A stretch of DNA of 64,000 bases from an uncultured Oscillospiraceae bacterium (GTDB lineage: Bacteria; Bacillota; Clostridia; Oscillospirales; Oscillospiraceae), in assembly GCA_947631595.1 (NCBI GenBank), contig CANRLZ010000003.1, positions 16,425 to 80,424 of the forward strand, written 5' to 3'. A model generated the notes under the pieces. It was not told where the DNA came from. It did not search any database and saw only the letters and a program-made list of their open reading frames with translations. How positions within the stretch are numbered: the first letter of the stretch is position 1; each line of letters starts with the position of its first letter. Below are positions 50,545-59,293 of the stretch, in pieces. Position numbers and translations under genes: made by a program.

Positions 50545-51432
50545 TCAGATAAGGCCCATCCGCTGCATCGCGGCCTTCAGGACCTCCAGGTTCTTCTCCG
50601 AGATGTCGCACAGGGGCAGGCGCAGCGGCCCGGCCTCCTTGCCCATCAGGTTCATGGCCGTCTTCACGGGGATGGGGTTGACCTCCACGAACAGCGCGTC
50701 GATGAGGTCCATGTACTCCAGCTGGAGTTTGGAGGCGTCCAGAAAGCGGTCCTCCAGACAGAGGTGGGTCATCTTCACCATCATCTCCGGGGCGATGTTG
50801 GAGACCACGGAAATGACGCCCTTGGCCCCCATGCTCATCATGGGGACGACCTGGTCGTCGTTGCCCGACCAGATGTAGAAGTCGTCCGGGCAGATGGAGC
50901 GGGTGTGGGCCAGGAGGGAAAAGTTGCCGGAGGCCTCCTTGATGCCGTTGATCTTGGGGTTGGCGGAGAGGGTCTTGTAGGTCTCGGCGGTGAAGGAGAC
51001 GCCGGTGCGGCTGGGCACATTGTAGAGGATCATGGGGATGTCGATGCGGTCGGCGATGTACTCATAGTGGCGGATCAGGCCGTTCTGGGAGGCCTTGTTG
51101 TAGTACGGGGTGACCAGCAGCACCGCGTCGGCGCCGGAGTCCTGGGCGTGCTGGGAGAGGTAGACGGCGGCGGAGGTGTCGTTGCTCCCCGCGCCGGCCA
51201 CCACTTTGACCCGGTGGTCCACCTTCTTGATGCCGTACTCCAGCACGGCGATGTGTTCCCGCATGGAGAGGGTGGAGGATTCGCCGGTGGTGCCGCAGAT
51301 GCAGATGGCGTCCACGCCGCTGGCGATCTGCTCTTCCAGCAGGCGGCCAAAGGCGTCGAAGTTCACCGCGCCGTTTTCGTCAAAGGGAGTGATGATGGCA
51401 GTGCAGGTCCCGGTAAAGACTGGTTCACGCAT
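50545..51432 (-). CDS. dapA: 4-hydroxy-tetrahydrodipicolinate synthase
   Basis: Condenses pyruvate with aspartate semialdehyde by a Schiff base. 295 residues from MREPVFTGTCTAII behind AAAGGAG. The catalytic triad regions are visible: GTTGESSTL, YYNKASQNG with the Tyr, and GIKEASGNF with the Schiff-base Lys. The dipicolinate branch also supplies the spore core, which fits the sporulation genes nearby. Confidence 0.96.
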   Translation of the reverse strand: MREPVFTGTCTAIITPFDENGAVNFDAFGRLLEEQIASGVDAICICGTTGESSTLSMREHIAVLEYGIKKVDHRVKVVAGAGSNDTSAAVYLSQHAQDSGADAVLLVTPYYNKASQNGLIRHYEYIADRIDIPMILYNVPSRTGVSFTAETYKTLSANPKINGIKEASGNFSLLAHTRSICPDDFYIWSGNDDQVVPMMSMGAKGVISVVSNIAPEMMVKMTHLCLEDRFLDASKLQLEYMDLIDALFVEVNPIPVKTAMNLMGKEAGPLRLPLCDISEKNLEVLKAAMQRMGLI

Positions 51433-51453
51433 GGGGAAAGACTCCTTTCTCAA

Positions 51454-52542
51454 TTACGCCTTGTGGTCGATGTAGCCCTCGGCGAAGAGCAGCTCGGCCA
51501 GCAGCACGCCGCCGCCTGCCGCGCCCCGGAGGGTGTTGTGGGAGAGGGAGACAAACTTGTAGTCGTACTGGGTGTCCGGGCGGAGACGGCCGACGCTCAC
51601 GGCCATACCGCCCTCCAGGTCACGGTCCAGCTTGGCCTGGGGCCGGTCGGGTTCCTCAAAGTAGTGGATGAACTGCTTGGGGGCGGTGGGCAGCTCCAGC
51701 TCCTGGGCGCGGCCCTTGAAGGAGGCCCAGATGGCCTTCATCTCCTCCTCGGTGGGCTTCTTTTCAAAGCTCACGAAGACGGCGGCGGTGTGGCCGTTGG
51801 AGACGGGCACCCGCAGGCACTGGGCGGTGATGGCAGGGGACTGGGCGGTGCGGATCACGCCGTTTTCCAGCGTGCCCCAGACCTTCAGCGGCTCCTGCTC
51901 GGACTTCTCCTCCTCGCCGCCGATGTAGGGGATGAGGTTATCCACCATCTCCGGCCAGGTCTGGAAGGTCTTGCCCGCCCCGGAGATGGCCTGGTAGGTG
52001 CAGGCCAGGACCTTGGTGATGCCGAACTGGCGCAGGGGGGAGAGGGCGGGGACGTAGCTCTGGATGGAGCAGTTGGACTTGACGGCGATAAAGCCCCGCT
52101 TGGTGCCCAGGCGCTTGCGCTGGGCGTCGATGACCTTGATGTGCTCGGGGTTCACCTCGGGGATGACCATGGGCACGTCCTCCGTCCAGCGGTGGGCGGA
52201 GTTGTTGGAGATCACGGGGCACTCGGCCTTGGCATAGCGCTCCTCCAGGGCGCGGATCTCGTCCTTTTTCATATCCACGGCGCAGAAGATGAAGTCCACC
52301 TCCGCGGCGATCTTCTCCACGTCCTCGGTGGCGTTCATGACGATCAGGTCGCGGGCCTTGGCCGGGATGGGCACGTCCATAGCCCACTTGGCGCCCACCG
52401 CGTCCTCGTAACGCTTTCCGGCGGAGCGGGCGGAGGCGGCGACCAGCTTCAGCTCAAACCAGGGGTGGTTGGCGAGCAGGGTGATAAACCGCTGGCCCAC
52501 CATCCCGGTGGCGCCCACCACGCCGACTTGACACTTTTCCAT
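51454..52542 (-). CDS. asd: Aspartate-semialdehyde dehydrogenase (long, archaeal/fungal-type)
   Basis: Makes aspartate semialdehyde for lysine/DAP, threonine and methionine. 362 residues from MEKCQVGVVGATGMVGQ, eight bases after AAAGGAGG; the M two codons earlier is too close to the SD. The catalytic Cys is in VKSNCSIQSYVPAL and the substrate His is in VPVSNGHTAAVFV. Length and motif spelling fit the archaeal/fungal-type branch found in many Clostridia. First gene of the unit. Confidence 0.95.
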   Translation of the reverse strand: MEKCQVGVVGATGMVGQRFITLLANHPWFELKLVAASARSAGKRYEDAVGAKWAMDVPIPAKARDLIVMNATEDVEKIAAEVDFIFCAVDMKKDEIRALEERYAKAECPVISNNSAHRWTEDVPMVIPEVNPEHIKVIDAQRKRLGTKRGFIAVKSNCSIQSYVPALSPLRQFGITKVLACTYQAISGAGKTFQTWPEMVDNLIPYIGGEEEKSEQEPLKVWGTLENGVIRTAQSPAITAQCLRVPVSNGHTAAVFVSFEKKPTEEEMKAIWASFKGRAQELELPTAPKQFIHYFEEPDRPQAKLDRDLEGGMAVSVGRLRPDTQYDYKFVSLSHNTLRGAAGGGVLLAELLFAEGYIDHKA

Positions 52543-52613
52543 TCTCATGTCCTCCTTTATCATCCTATGGCAACTCCGGGAAATCATTTCCTTGGCCGGT
52601 TTGCAAAAAACCG

Positions 52614-52642
52614 TTGAAAATGGTCAGACAGTCCAGTATAAT
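52614..52642 (+). promoter_or_regulatory. Promoter of the SpoIID-like gene
   Basis: TTGAAA, 17 bases, perfect TATAAT, 80 bases before the ATG at 52722. It overlaps an opposite-strand promoter for asd. Confidence 0.65.
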
Positions 52643-52665
52643 AAGGGTTGCACATTTGTAGTTAA
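52638..52665 (-). promoter_or_regulatory. Probable asd promoter, overlapping the divergent one
   Basis: Minus strand TTAACT, 16 bases, TATTAT. Its -10 shares bases with the plus-strand TATAAT, so the two promoters cannot be occupied together. Confidence 0.45.
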
Positions 52666-52721
52666 TGTTAGCACACTATCCTTGCCGTGTCAATTTTCTT
52701 TGGTAGAGATTGGAGCCTATT

Positions 52722-54395
52722 ATGAAGAAAAAACTGGCGAAATTGTTGGTCGCCGCCCTGATCCTCTCCGTTCTGGGAGGGCTGGCCCCCGCCCAGGCTG
52801 CCGGAGGCACCGTCAAGCGCATCGGCCTGATCTACGGCAGCAACGCCGCTGCCGCCGTCCAGTTGACCAATGTGAAGGGGTCTGGCTTCCGCCTGGGCTA
52901 TGTGGACGAGCAGGGGCGATTTTTCTCCCTGGCCAAGACGGGGGAGAAGGATATCCAGGTCCTGATCACCCAGAACCTCTACCTGAACAGCAAGGGCGGG
53001 TTTGGGTACTCTTCGGACGGCAGCCGCGGCGCGGTGGGGTGCTACCACGTCCAGCTGCCCACAGCCTACCCGGACTTTGACTCCGCCCTGGCCGCCGCCC
53101 AGCAGGTGGAAGGCGGCTTTGTGGCCTGGATCGACGGTACTTACTCCGTCCGCATGGGCGCCTACACCAAAAAGGATGACGCCGTGGCCGCCGCGGCGGC
53201 CTGCGCGGTCGCCGGAGCCGCGCTGGGGGAGACCAGCGGCTACGGGTACAGCGTGGTGGCCGCCGGGACCACCCGTGTCCTGTTCCAGTTTGACGCCAAC
53301 GTGGCGGGGGAGACGGGCGCTCTGGCCGTGCGCCCCGGCCTGGAGGACGGCGCGGACGCGGTGACCCAGCTCAACGGCGGGGATCAGTACAGGGGCGACT
53401 TCCGCTTTGAGCGCATCAACGGCGGCGCGTCCACGGTGGTCAACCTGGTGGATCTGGAGACCTACATCAAGGGCATCGTCCCCTATGAGATGACCACCTC
53501 CTGGCCTCTGGAGGCGCTGAAGGCCCAGGCGGTGTGCGCCCGGACCTACTCCATGAGTTCCTCCCGGCAACACGGGAGCGACCACTTTGACCTGTGCAAC
53601 ACCACCCACTGCCAGGCCTACCGGGGCGTGGAGCGGGCTGGGACGAACTCCGACCGGGCGGTGGACGAGACCGCCGGGCAGCTCATCTACTACAACGGAA
53701 AACCGGTCACCGACGCGGTGTACTACTCCAGCAACGGCGGCGCCAGCGAGGACGCCAAGAACGTCTGGGGCAGCGAGGTTGGCTATCTGAAGGGCAAACT
53801 GGACCCCTACGAGGCGGACATCGCCTCGGTGGCGGGGAATTACTCCTGGAGCAAGACCTACACCGCCGCTGAGCTGAAAGAGCGCTTCCACGCCAAGAAC
53901 TACGCCTGCGACGACATCGTGGACCTGACCACCAAGCTGAGCGCCACAGGCAACGTCATCGAGCTGAAGATCGTGGACGCCGCGGGGAAGAGCTACACCA
54001 TCTCCAAAGCGGACTCCATCCGAACCCTTCTGGGCCTCAACTCCATCCGCTTCACCGTCACCACCTCCGGCAGCGCCCAGGGGCAGGCCAACGGGGGCTA
54101 TGAAGTGGCCGGGGCGGAGAGTCCTGTTCCGCTGGACGGCCTGTACGCCCTGGGCGGAGACGGCAAGAGCGCGCCTGTGCCGTCCCAGAGCTACATTATC
54201 ACCGGGGACGGGGTCAAAGCCCTGGAGCCGGTGCGATCCGCCGCGGATGTGACCGGCGTGTCCTACACCTTCACCGGCACCGGCTGGGGCCATAGCGTGG
54301 GCATGAGCCAGTGGGGCGCCTACGCCATGGCCAAGCGGGGCTATACTTACCTGGACATTCTGAACTTCTACTACACCGGCATCACGGTTCAATGA
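52722..54395 (+). CDS. SpoIID/LytB domain protein with SPOR-like region
   Basis: 557 residues. A signal peptide (KLAKLLVAALILSVLGGLAPAQA) precedes a SPOR-like segment (PDFDSALAAAQQVEGGFVAWIDGTYSVRMGAY, near 125-160). The SpoIID domain follows, with LVDLETYIKGIVPYEMTTSWPLEALKAQAVCARTYSM, and ends GTGWGHSVGMSQWGAYAMAK. SpoIID-type enzymes are lytic transglycosylases acting on denuded glycan in engulfment; LytB-type relatives act in vegetative cells. The sigma-A-type promoter favours a vegetative paralogue. ATG at 52722 behind GGAG. Confidence 0.88.
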   Translation: MKKKLAKLLVAALILSVLGGLAPAQAAGGTVKRIGLIYGSNAAAAVQLTNVKGSGFRLGYVDEQGRFFSLAKTGEKDIQVLITQNLYLNSKGGFGYSSDGSRGAVGCYHVQLPTAYPDFDSALAAAQQVEGGFVAWIDGTYSVRMGAYTKKDDAVAAAAACAVAGAALGETSGYGYSVVAAGTTRVLFQFDANVAGETGALAVRPGLEDGADAVTQLNGGDQYRGDFRFERINGGASTVVNLVDLETYIKGIVPYEMTTSWPLEALKAQAVCARTYSMSSSRQHGSDHFDLCNTTHCQAYRGVERAGTNSDRAVDETAGQLIYYNGKPVTDAVYYSSNGGASEDAKNVWGSEVGYLKGKLDPYEADIASVAGNYSWSKTYTAAELKERFHAKNYACDDIVDLTTKLSATGNVIELKIVDAAGKSYTISKADSIRTLLGLNSIRFTVTTSGSAQGQANGGYEVAGAESPVPLDGLYALGGDGKSAPVPSQSYIITGDGVKALEPVRSAADVTGVSYTFTGTGWGHSVGMSQWGAYAMAKRGYTYLDILNFYYTGITVQ

Positions 54396-54410
54396 GGAGA
54401 CACTGAGAGC

Positions 54411-55433
54411 TTGAACACTTCCGATTTTTACTACGACCTTCCCCAGGAGCTGATCGCCCAGACCCCCCTGGAGCGCCGGGACAGCTCCCGGCTCATGACC
54501 CTGAACAAGGCCACGGGGGAAGTGGGTCACGCCCATTTTTACGACCTTCCAAGCTTCCTCCGCCCGGGGGACTGCCTGATCCTCAACGACTCCCGTGTGC
54601 TGCCCGCCCGGCTCATCGGCCGGCGGGAGACCGGCGGCGCCTGCGAGGTGCTGCTGCTCACCGACAAAGGGGATAAGACCTGGGAGTGCCTGGTGCGCCC
54701 CGGGCGCAAGCTGCGCCAAGGGGCAAAGGTGGTCTTTGGGGACGGGGAACTCACCGCGGAGATCGCCCAGGTGCTCCCCGACGGCAACCGCCTGGTGCGC
54801 TTCGACTATGAGGGGATTTTCCTGGAGGTGCTGGAGCGGCTGGGCAAAATGCCCCTGCCGCCCTATATCAAGGCGGAACTCCAGGACCAGGAGCGCTACC
54901 AGACCGTCTACTCCCGGGAGGTGGGTTCCGCCGCGGCGCCCACCGCCGGACTGCACTTTACCCGCGACCTGCTGGCCCAGGTGGAGGCCATGGGGGTGAA
55001 GGTCTGCTACGTCACCCTCCACGTGGGCCTGGGCACCTTCCGGCCGGTGTCGGAGACGGAGTTGGAGCGGCACGTGATGCACGCGGAATTCTGCACCGTC
55101 CCCCCGGAGACCGCCCAGGCGGTCAACGAGACCAAGGCCAAGGGCGGGCGGGTGATCTGCGTGGGCACCACCTCCTGCCGCACGGTGGAGAGCTGGGCGG
55201 GGGAGGACGGGCGGCTCCAGGTCGGCTCCGGCTGGACGGACATCTACATCTACCCCGGCTACCGCTTCAAGGTGCTGGACTGCCTGGTGACCAATTTCCA
55301 CCTCCCGGAGTCCACGCTTATCATGCTGGTGTCCGCCCTGGCGGGGCGGGAGCACGTGCTGGCGGCCTACCGGGAGGCGGTGGAGGAGCGCTACCGCTTC
55401 TTCAGCTTCGGCGACGCCATGTTCATCTACTGA
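54411..55433 (+). CDS. queA: tRNA preQ1(34) S-adenosylmethionine ribosyltransferase-isomerase
   Basis: Penultimate queuosine step: transfers and rearranges the ribose of SAM onto preQ1 in tRNA. 340 residues. [39 protein letters not shown] and [11 protein letters not shown] are standard. The start is a TTG; no ATG or GTG precedes the conserved N-terminus, and AGGAGA lies 11 bases upstream. It is followed by tgt after 11 bases. No preQ1 riboswitch was recognised. Confidence 0.96.
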   Translation: MNTSDFYYDLPQELIAQTPLERRDSSRLMTLNKATGEVGHAHFYDLPSFLRPGDCLILNDSRVLPARLIGRRETGGACEVLLLTDKGDKTWECLVRPGRKLRQGAKVVFGDGELTAEIAQVLPDGNRLVRFDYEGIFLEVLERLGKMPLPPYIKAELQDQERYQTVYSREVGSAAAPTAGLHFTRDLLAQVEAMGVKVCYVTLHVGLGTFRPVSETELERHVMHAEFCTVPPETAQAVNETKAKGGRVICVGTTSCRTVESWAGEDGRLQVGSGWTDIYIYPGYRFKVLDCLVTNFHLPESTLIMLVSALAGREHVLAAYREAVEERYRFFSFGDAMFIY

Positions 55434-55444
55434 GGAGACGATCT

Positions 55445-56581
55445 ATGTTTGAACTGCTGCGCACACAGGGCCGGGCCAGGCGGGGGGTGTTCACCTGCCC
55501 CCACGGCACCGCCCAGACCCCGGTCTTTATGAACGTGGGCACCCAGGGGGCCATCAAGGGGGCGGTGTCCGCCCCGGACCTTGTGGAGCTGGGGTGCCAG
55601 ATCGAGCTGTCCAACACCTACCACCTCCACCTCCGCCCCGGAGATGAGACGGTTCGGCGGATGGGCGGGCTGCACCGCTTCATGAACTGGAACGGGCCGA
55701 TCCTCACCGACTCCGGCGGGTTCCAGGTCTTCTCCCTGGCCTCCCTGCGGGACATCCGGGAGGAGGGGGTCACCTTTGCCAGCCACATCGACGGCCGCCG
55801 GGTCTTTATGGGCCCCGAGGAGTCCATGGCCATCCAGTCCAACCTGGGCAGCGACGTGGCCATGGCCTTTGACGAGTGCGTGGAAAACCCCTCTCCCTAT
55901 GAATATGTGAAAGCCTCCTGCGAGCGAACGCTGCGCTGGTTGGAGCGGTGCAAGGCGGAGCACGACCGGCTCAACGCCCAGCCCGGCTGCGTCAACCCCG
56001 GCCAGCAGCTCTTTGGCATCAACCAGGGCGGCACCTACCCCGACCTCCGGGTCTGGCACATGAAGGAGATCGCCAAGCTGGGCTGCGACGGCTACGCCAT
56101 CGGCGGTCTGGCGGTGGGGGAACCCACCCAGACCATGTACGACATCATTGACGCGGTGGAACCCTTCATGCCCGCGGACAAGCCCCGCTACCTCATGGGC
56201 GTGGGCACCCCGGGGAACATCATCGAAGGGGTCTGGCGGGGCGTGGACTTCTTCGACTGCGTCATGCCCGCCCGGAACGCCCGCCACGGCAAGCTCTACA
56301 CCTGGGGCGGCTGGATCAACATCAAAAACGAGTGCTACAAGACGGACGAGCGGCCCATCGACCCGGACTGTCAGTGTCCGGCGTGCCGCAACTTCTCAAG
56401 GGCCTACCTGCGCCACCTCTTCGTGGCCGGGGAGATGCTGGCCATGCGCCTTGCCGTCCAGCACAACCTCTGGTTCTACAACACCCTCATGGCGCGCATC
56501 CGCCAGGCCCTGGACGAGGGGGACTACGACGCCTTCCGCCAAGAATACGCCCAAAAGCTGGACGGGCGGCTGGAGGAATAA
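55445..56581 (+). CDS. tgt: tRNA-guanine transglycosylase
   Basis: Exchanges G34 for preQ1 in GUN-anticodon tRNAs. 378 residues. Substrate pocket and catalytic aspartates are in LTDSGGFQVFSL and AMAFDECVENPS, and GGLAVGEP is present. The zinc site is CQCPACRNFSRAYLRHLF. Co-operonic with queA, the classic pairing, and followed by yajC. Confidence 0.97.
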   Translation: MFELLRTQGRARRGVFTCPHGTAQTPVFMNVGTQGAIKGAVSAPDLVELGCQIELSNTYHLHLRPGDETVRRMGGLHRFMNWNGPILTDSGGFQVFSLASLRDIREEGVTFASHIDGRRVFMGPEESMAIQSNLGSDVAMAFDECVENPSPYEYVKASCERTLRWLERCKAEHDRLNAQPGCVNPGQQLFGINQGGTYPDLRVWHMKEIAKLGCDGYAIGGLAVGEPTQTMYDIIDAVEPFMPADKPRYLMGVGTPGNIIEGVWRGVDFFDCVMPARNARHGKLYTWGGWINIKNECYKTDERPIDPDCQCPACRNFSRAYLRHLFVAGEMLAMRLAVQHNLWFYNTLMARIRQALDEGDYDAFRQEYAQKLDGRLEE

Positions 56582-56588
56582 AAAAGGC

Positions 56589-56617
56589 TTGCCAAAGACC
56601 GGAAAAGCCGCTATAAT
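56589..56617 (+). promoter_or_regulatory. yajC promoter
   Basis: TTGCCA, 17 bases, perfect TATAAT, about 40 bases before the yajC ATG. Confidence 0.75.
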
Positions 56618-56657
56618 GTACAAGTCACGGAAACTACACGAGGAGGGAATTGGATCC

Positions 56658-56930
56658 ATGGAAATGATACTGCCTCTGGCATTGATGCTGGTACTGATGT
56701 ATTTTCTGCTCATCCGCCCGGAGAACAAGCGGAAGAAAGAGGCTGCCGCCATGCGGGACAGCCTGGCTGTCGGAGATGAGATCACCACCATCGGCGGCAT
56801 CATCGGCACCATCTGCGCGGTGAAGAAGAACACCATCGTCATCGAGACCGGCGCCGACCGGGTGCGCATCGAGCTGACCAAGTGGTCTGTCTCCTCCAAG
56901 GGCACCCAGTTCACCGAGGAGACCAAGTAA
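56658..56930 (+). CDS. yajC: Preprotein translocase subunit YajC
   Basis: Small accessory of the Sec translocon. 90 residues from MEMILPLALMLVLMYFLLIRPENKRKKE: one helix, the RPENKRKK motif and the beta domain VGDEITTIGGIIGTICAVKKNTIVIE. The track shows only a long upstream extension. GGAGG lies 11 bases before the ATG. A hairpin just downstream doubles as the next gene's SD. Confidence 0.95.
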   Translation: MEMILPLALMLVLMYFLLIRPENKRKKEAAAMRDSLAVGDEITTIGGIIGTICAVKKNTIVIETGADRVRIELTKWSVSSKGTQFTEETK

Positions 56931-56952
56931 AAAAGTTCCGGTATGAACCTGT

Positions 56953-56999
56953 CCCTCCCCGCATAGTCTTGTTCCAAAGACGTGAGGGGAGGGCTTTTT
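56953..56999 (+). terminator. Terminator hairpin whose 3' arm is the next gene's Shine-Dalgarno
   Basis: CCCTCCCC (56953-56960) pairs with GGGGAGGG (56986-56993), with an inner GTCTT/AAAGAC stem. It is followed by CTTTTT and then immediately by the ATG at 57000. The GGGGAGGG arm is the only SD for the downstream gene. Confidence 0.8.
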
Positions 57000-57410
57000 A
57001 TGGGCAAAATGGACGAGGAGCAGGGGGCGTGGCTGCGGTACATGACCCAGGTTCTCCTGGGCGCTGTGGTGGCCGCGCTGGTGGGGATGCTGTTCCTCCT
57101 GGTCTGCGCCGTGCTGATCTCCGGGGGGCGCCTGAGCCGGGACCACGCCGGCGCCTTGGGCGTTTGCGCCTGCGTGCTGGGCAGCCTGGTGGGCGGCACG
57201 GTGGCGGTGAGCCGGTGCAAGGGGCGGCGGCTGATCGTGGGGCTGCTCACCGGTGTGGCCCTCTTTCTCATTTTGCTCACCGCCGGGCTGCTGCTCTATC
57301 GCTCTGTGGCGATTGAGGAGCGGGGTCTGCCCCTGGGCTGTGGATGCCTGTGCGGCGGGGCGCTGGCCGGACTTCTGGGGGCGCGGCCCAAGAAAAAACG
57401 GCGAAAGTGA
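57000..57410 (+). CDS. TIGR04086 family membrane protein
   Basis: 136 residues with four transmembrane helices (VLLGAVVAALVGMLFLLVCAVLI; ALGVCACVLGSLVGGTVAV; LIVGLLTGVALFLILLTAGLLLY; and a Gly/Cys-rich last helix) and a basic tail PKKKRRK. This four-helix family is commonly found next to yajC in Clostridia. Function unknown. Its SD is sequestered in the hairpin at 56953-56993. Confidence 0.78.
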   Translation: MGKMDEEQGAWLRYMTQVLLGAVVAALVGMLFLLVCAVLISGGRLSRDHAGALGVCACVLGSLVGGTVAVSRCKGRRLIVGLLTGVALFLILLTAGLLLYRSVAIEERGLPLGCGCLCGGALAGLLGARPKKKRRK

Positions 57411-57439
57411 TTGAAATTTCCAAACGGGTGTGGTATAAT
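57411..57439 (+). promoter_or_regulatory. scfA promoter
   Basis: TTGAAA, 17 bases, perfect TATAAT, starting at the stop of the upstream gene and 36 bases before the scfA ATG. Confidence 0.8.
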
Positions 57440-57474
57440 CTCTCCCAACCAAGGAAAACGGGGAGGGAAAACCA

Positions 57475-57624
57475 ATGGAGCATATCCGCACCTTGAACGG
57501 CGCCACCCTGAAGAAGAGCGCCGCCCACGGTGGCTGCGGCGAGTGCCAGACGTCTTGCCAGTCCGCCTGCAAGACCTCCTGCACCGTGGCCAACCAGAAG
57601 TGTGAGAACGACGAGAACCGCTGA
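57475..57624 (+). CDS. scfA: SCIFF peptide precursor (six cysteines in forty-five residues; not in ORF track)
   Basis: 49-residue ribosomal peptide precursor opening MEHIRTLNGATLKKSAAHGG. A Cys-rich core follows, CGECQTSCQSACKTSC...C, with exactly six cysteines, the signature of SCIFF. Its maturase forms thioether bonds from Cys to other residues. Nearly universal and highly conserved in Clostridia, but the final product and role are unknown. GGGAGGG precedes the ATG. The maturase gene follows after an attenuator-like hairpin. Confidence 0.95.
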   Translation: MEHIRTLNGATLKKSAAHGGCGECQTSCQSACKTSCTVANQKCENDENR

Positions 57625-57639
57625 CGCGGGCGGGAAACA

Positions 57640-57669
57640 AAAAGGGGTGGGCCGGCGCCCACCCCTTTT
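57640..57669 (+). terminator. Attenuator-like hairpin between scfA and scfB
   Basis: AAAAGGGGTGGGC-CGGC-GCCCACCCCTTTT, 13 bp, ending in TTTT. Partial read-through would give more precursor than maturase. Confidence 0.85.
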
Positions 57670-57701
57670 CCTTGCGAAAAACCGGAAAGGAACGAGAACG
57701 C

Positions 57702-59045
57702 ATGGTACATACCTTTGAAGCCCTGGGCGTCTTCGTCGCCGTGGATGTGAACAGCGGCGCTGTCCACGTGCTGGACAAGGCCGCCTTTGATCTTTTGAAC
57801 GACCTGATCGCCGCCCAGGGACAAAATCCCGACTTCTCCCAAAAACCCCAGGACGCCGGCCCCGCCTGGGAGGAGCTGAAGGCGCTCTACGACCAGGGCC
57901 TGCTGTTCACCCAGGACGACTACATCGACGCCCCCGCCATGGCCTATCTGGGGGAGGAGCCGCCCATCAAGGCCCTGTGCCTCCACGTCTCCCACGACTG
58001 CAACCTCCGCTGCCGCTACTGCTTCGCCTCCACCGGCGACTTCGGCACCGGCAAGCGCATGACCATGTCCTTCGAGACCGCCCGGCGGGCCATCGACTTC
58101 GTGGTGGAGAAATCGGGAAAGCGCCGAAATCTGGAGGTGGACTTCTTCGGCGGCGAGCCGCTGATGGCTATGGACACCGTACGGCGGACGGTGGAGTACG
58201 CCCGGAGCATCGAGGCCGCCCACAACAAGAACTTCCGCTTTACCATCACCACCAACGGCGTGCTCCTGGACGACGAGACCATCGACTACATCAACCGGGA
58301 GATGTCCAACGTCGTCCTCTCCCTGGACGGCCGCAAGGAGGTCAACGACCGTATGCGCCCTACGCCGGGAGGGCAGGGGAGCTATGACCTCATCGCGCCC
58401 AAGTTCCAGAAGATGGCGGCCTCCCGGGGCACCAAGGACTACTACGTCCGGGGCACCTTCACCCGGGAGAACCTGGACTTTGCCGCCGACGTGCTCCACT
58501 ACGCCGACCTGGGCTTCCGCAACGTGTCGGTGGAGCCGGTGGTGTCTGAGGCGGACAAGCCCTGGGCGCTGCGGGAGGAGGACGTGCCCGCCATCGAGGC
58601 GGAGTACGAGAAGCTGGCCGCCGCCCTGCGGGAGCGCCCGGAGGTGAACTTCTTCCACTTTAACGTGGACCTGAGCCAGGGTCCCTGCGTCATCAAGCGC
58701 CTCCGGGGCTGCGGGGCAGGGTGCGAGTATGTGGCCATTACCCCCGACGGGGACATCTATCCCTGCCACCAATTTGTGGGGAATGACGAATACCGCATCG
58801 GAAACCTCTACGACGGCACCTTTGACCGGGAGATCGCCAAGCGCTTCGCCGGGCTGAACATCTACACCCGCGAGGCGTGCAAGACCTGCTGGGCGCGCTT
58901 CTATTGCAGCGGCGGGTGCAGCGCCTCCAACCTGGCGGTGAACGGGGATATCCAGATCCCCCACGAGATCGGCTGCAAGCTGGAGCGCAAGCGGCTGGAG
59001 TGCGCCATCGCGTTGAAGGCCATCCGGGCGGGTATGTCAGAATGA
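57702..59045 (+). CDS. scfB: Radical SAM SCIFF maturase with SPASM domain
   Basis: 447 residues from MVHTFEALGVFVAVDV. The N-terminal peptide-recognition (RRE-like) region spans about 1-90. The radical SAM motif CNLRCRYCFAS lies near 100, followed by FFGGEPLMAMD. The SPASM region carries auxiliary-cluster cysteines (RGCGAGCEYVAITPDGDIYPCHQ ... CKTCWARFYCSGGC). It installs thioethers in the ScfA peptide. Pairing with scfA is diagnostic. No dedicated exporter or protease gene follows. Confidence 0.95.
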   Translation: MVHTFEALGVFVAVDVNSGAVHVLDKAAFDLLNDLIAAQGQNPDFSQKPQDAGPAWEELKALYDQGLLFTQDDYIDAPAMAYLGEEPPIKALCLHVSHDCNLRCRYCFASTGDFGTGKRMTMSFETARRAIDFVVEKSGKRRNLEVDFFGGEPLMAMDTVRRTVEYARSIEAAHNKNFRFTITTNGVLLDDETIDYINREMSNVVLSLDGRKEVNDRMRPTPGGQGSYDLIAPKFQKMAASRGTKDYYVRGTFTRENLDFAADVLHYADLGFRNVSVEPVVSEADKPWALREEDVPAIEAEYEKLAAALRERPEVNFFHFNVDLSQGPCVIKRLRGCGAGCEYVAITPDGDIYPCHQFVGNDEYRIGNLYDGTFDREIAKRFAGLNIYTREACKTCWARFYCSGGCSASNLAVNGDIQIPHEIGCKLERKRLECAIALKAIRAGMSE

Positions 59046-59155
59046 AATATCACGGTTTGAAATAGATAAGGCAGCTCATTTCAAACTGAAATCCCCGATT
59101 TTCCCATATCTGGACCGATCCAAAGGAATGCGACACCACATCTAGTGACCGCGCG

Positions 59156-59183
59156 GGACGCCCTCTCCGGGCGTCCTTTTTTT
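59156..59183 (+). terminator. Terminator downstream of scfB
   Basis: GGACGCCC-TCTCC-GGGCGTCC followed by seven T, about 110 bases after the scfB stop. Confidence 0.9.
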
Positions 59184-59264
59184 ATGGGCGGAGGGGCAGT
59201 TGCGAAAGTTAACATAATGTCATTGACATAATCGCCAAAAATAAAAAAACACCCCCAAAACCCC

Positions 59265-59293
59265 TTGCCAGAAGGGGAAAAGAGGGGTATCAT
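59265..59293 (+). promoter_or_regulatory. proC promoter
   Basis: TTGCCA, 17 bases, TATCAT, about 30 bases before the ATG at 59324. Confidence 0.7.

Noticed and set aside
52668-55355. 895-aa minus-strand ORF
   Set aside because: Antisense to the SpoIID-like gene and queA; composition is typical of GC-rich shadows.
56634-58964. 776-aa minus-strand ORF
   Set aside because: Antisense to yajC, TIGR04086, scfA and scfB, all of which have clear motifs.
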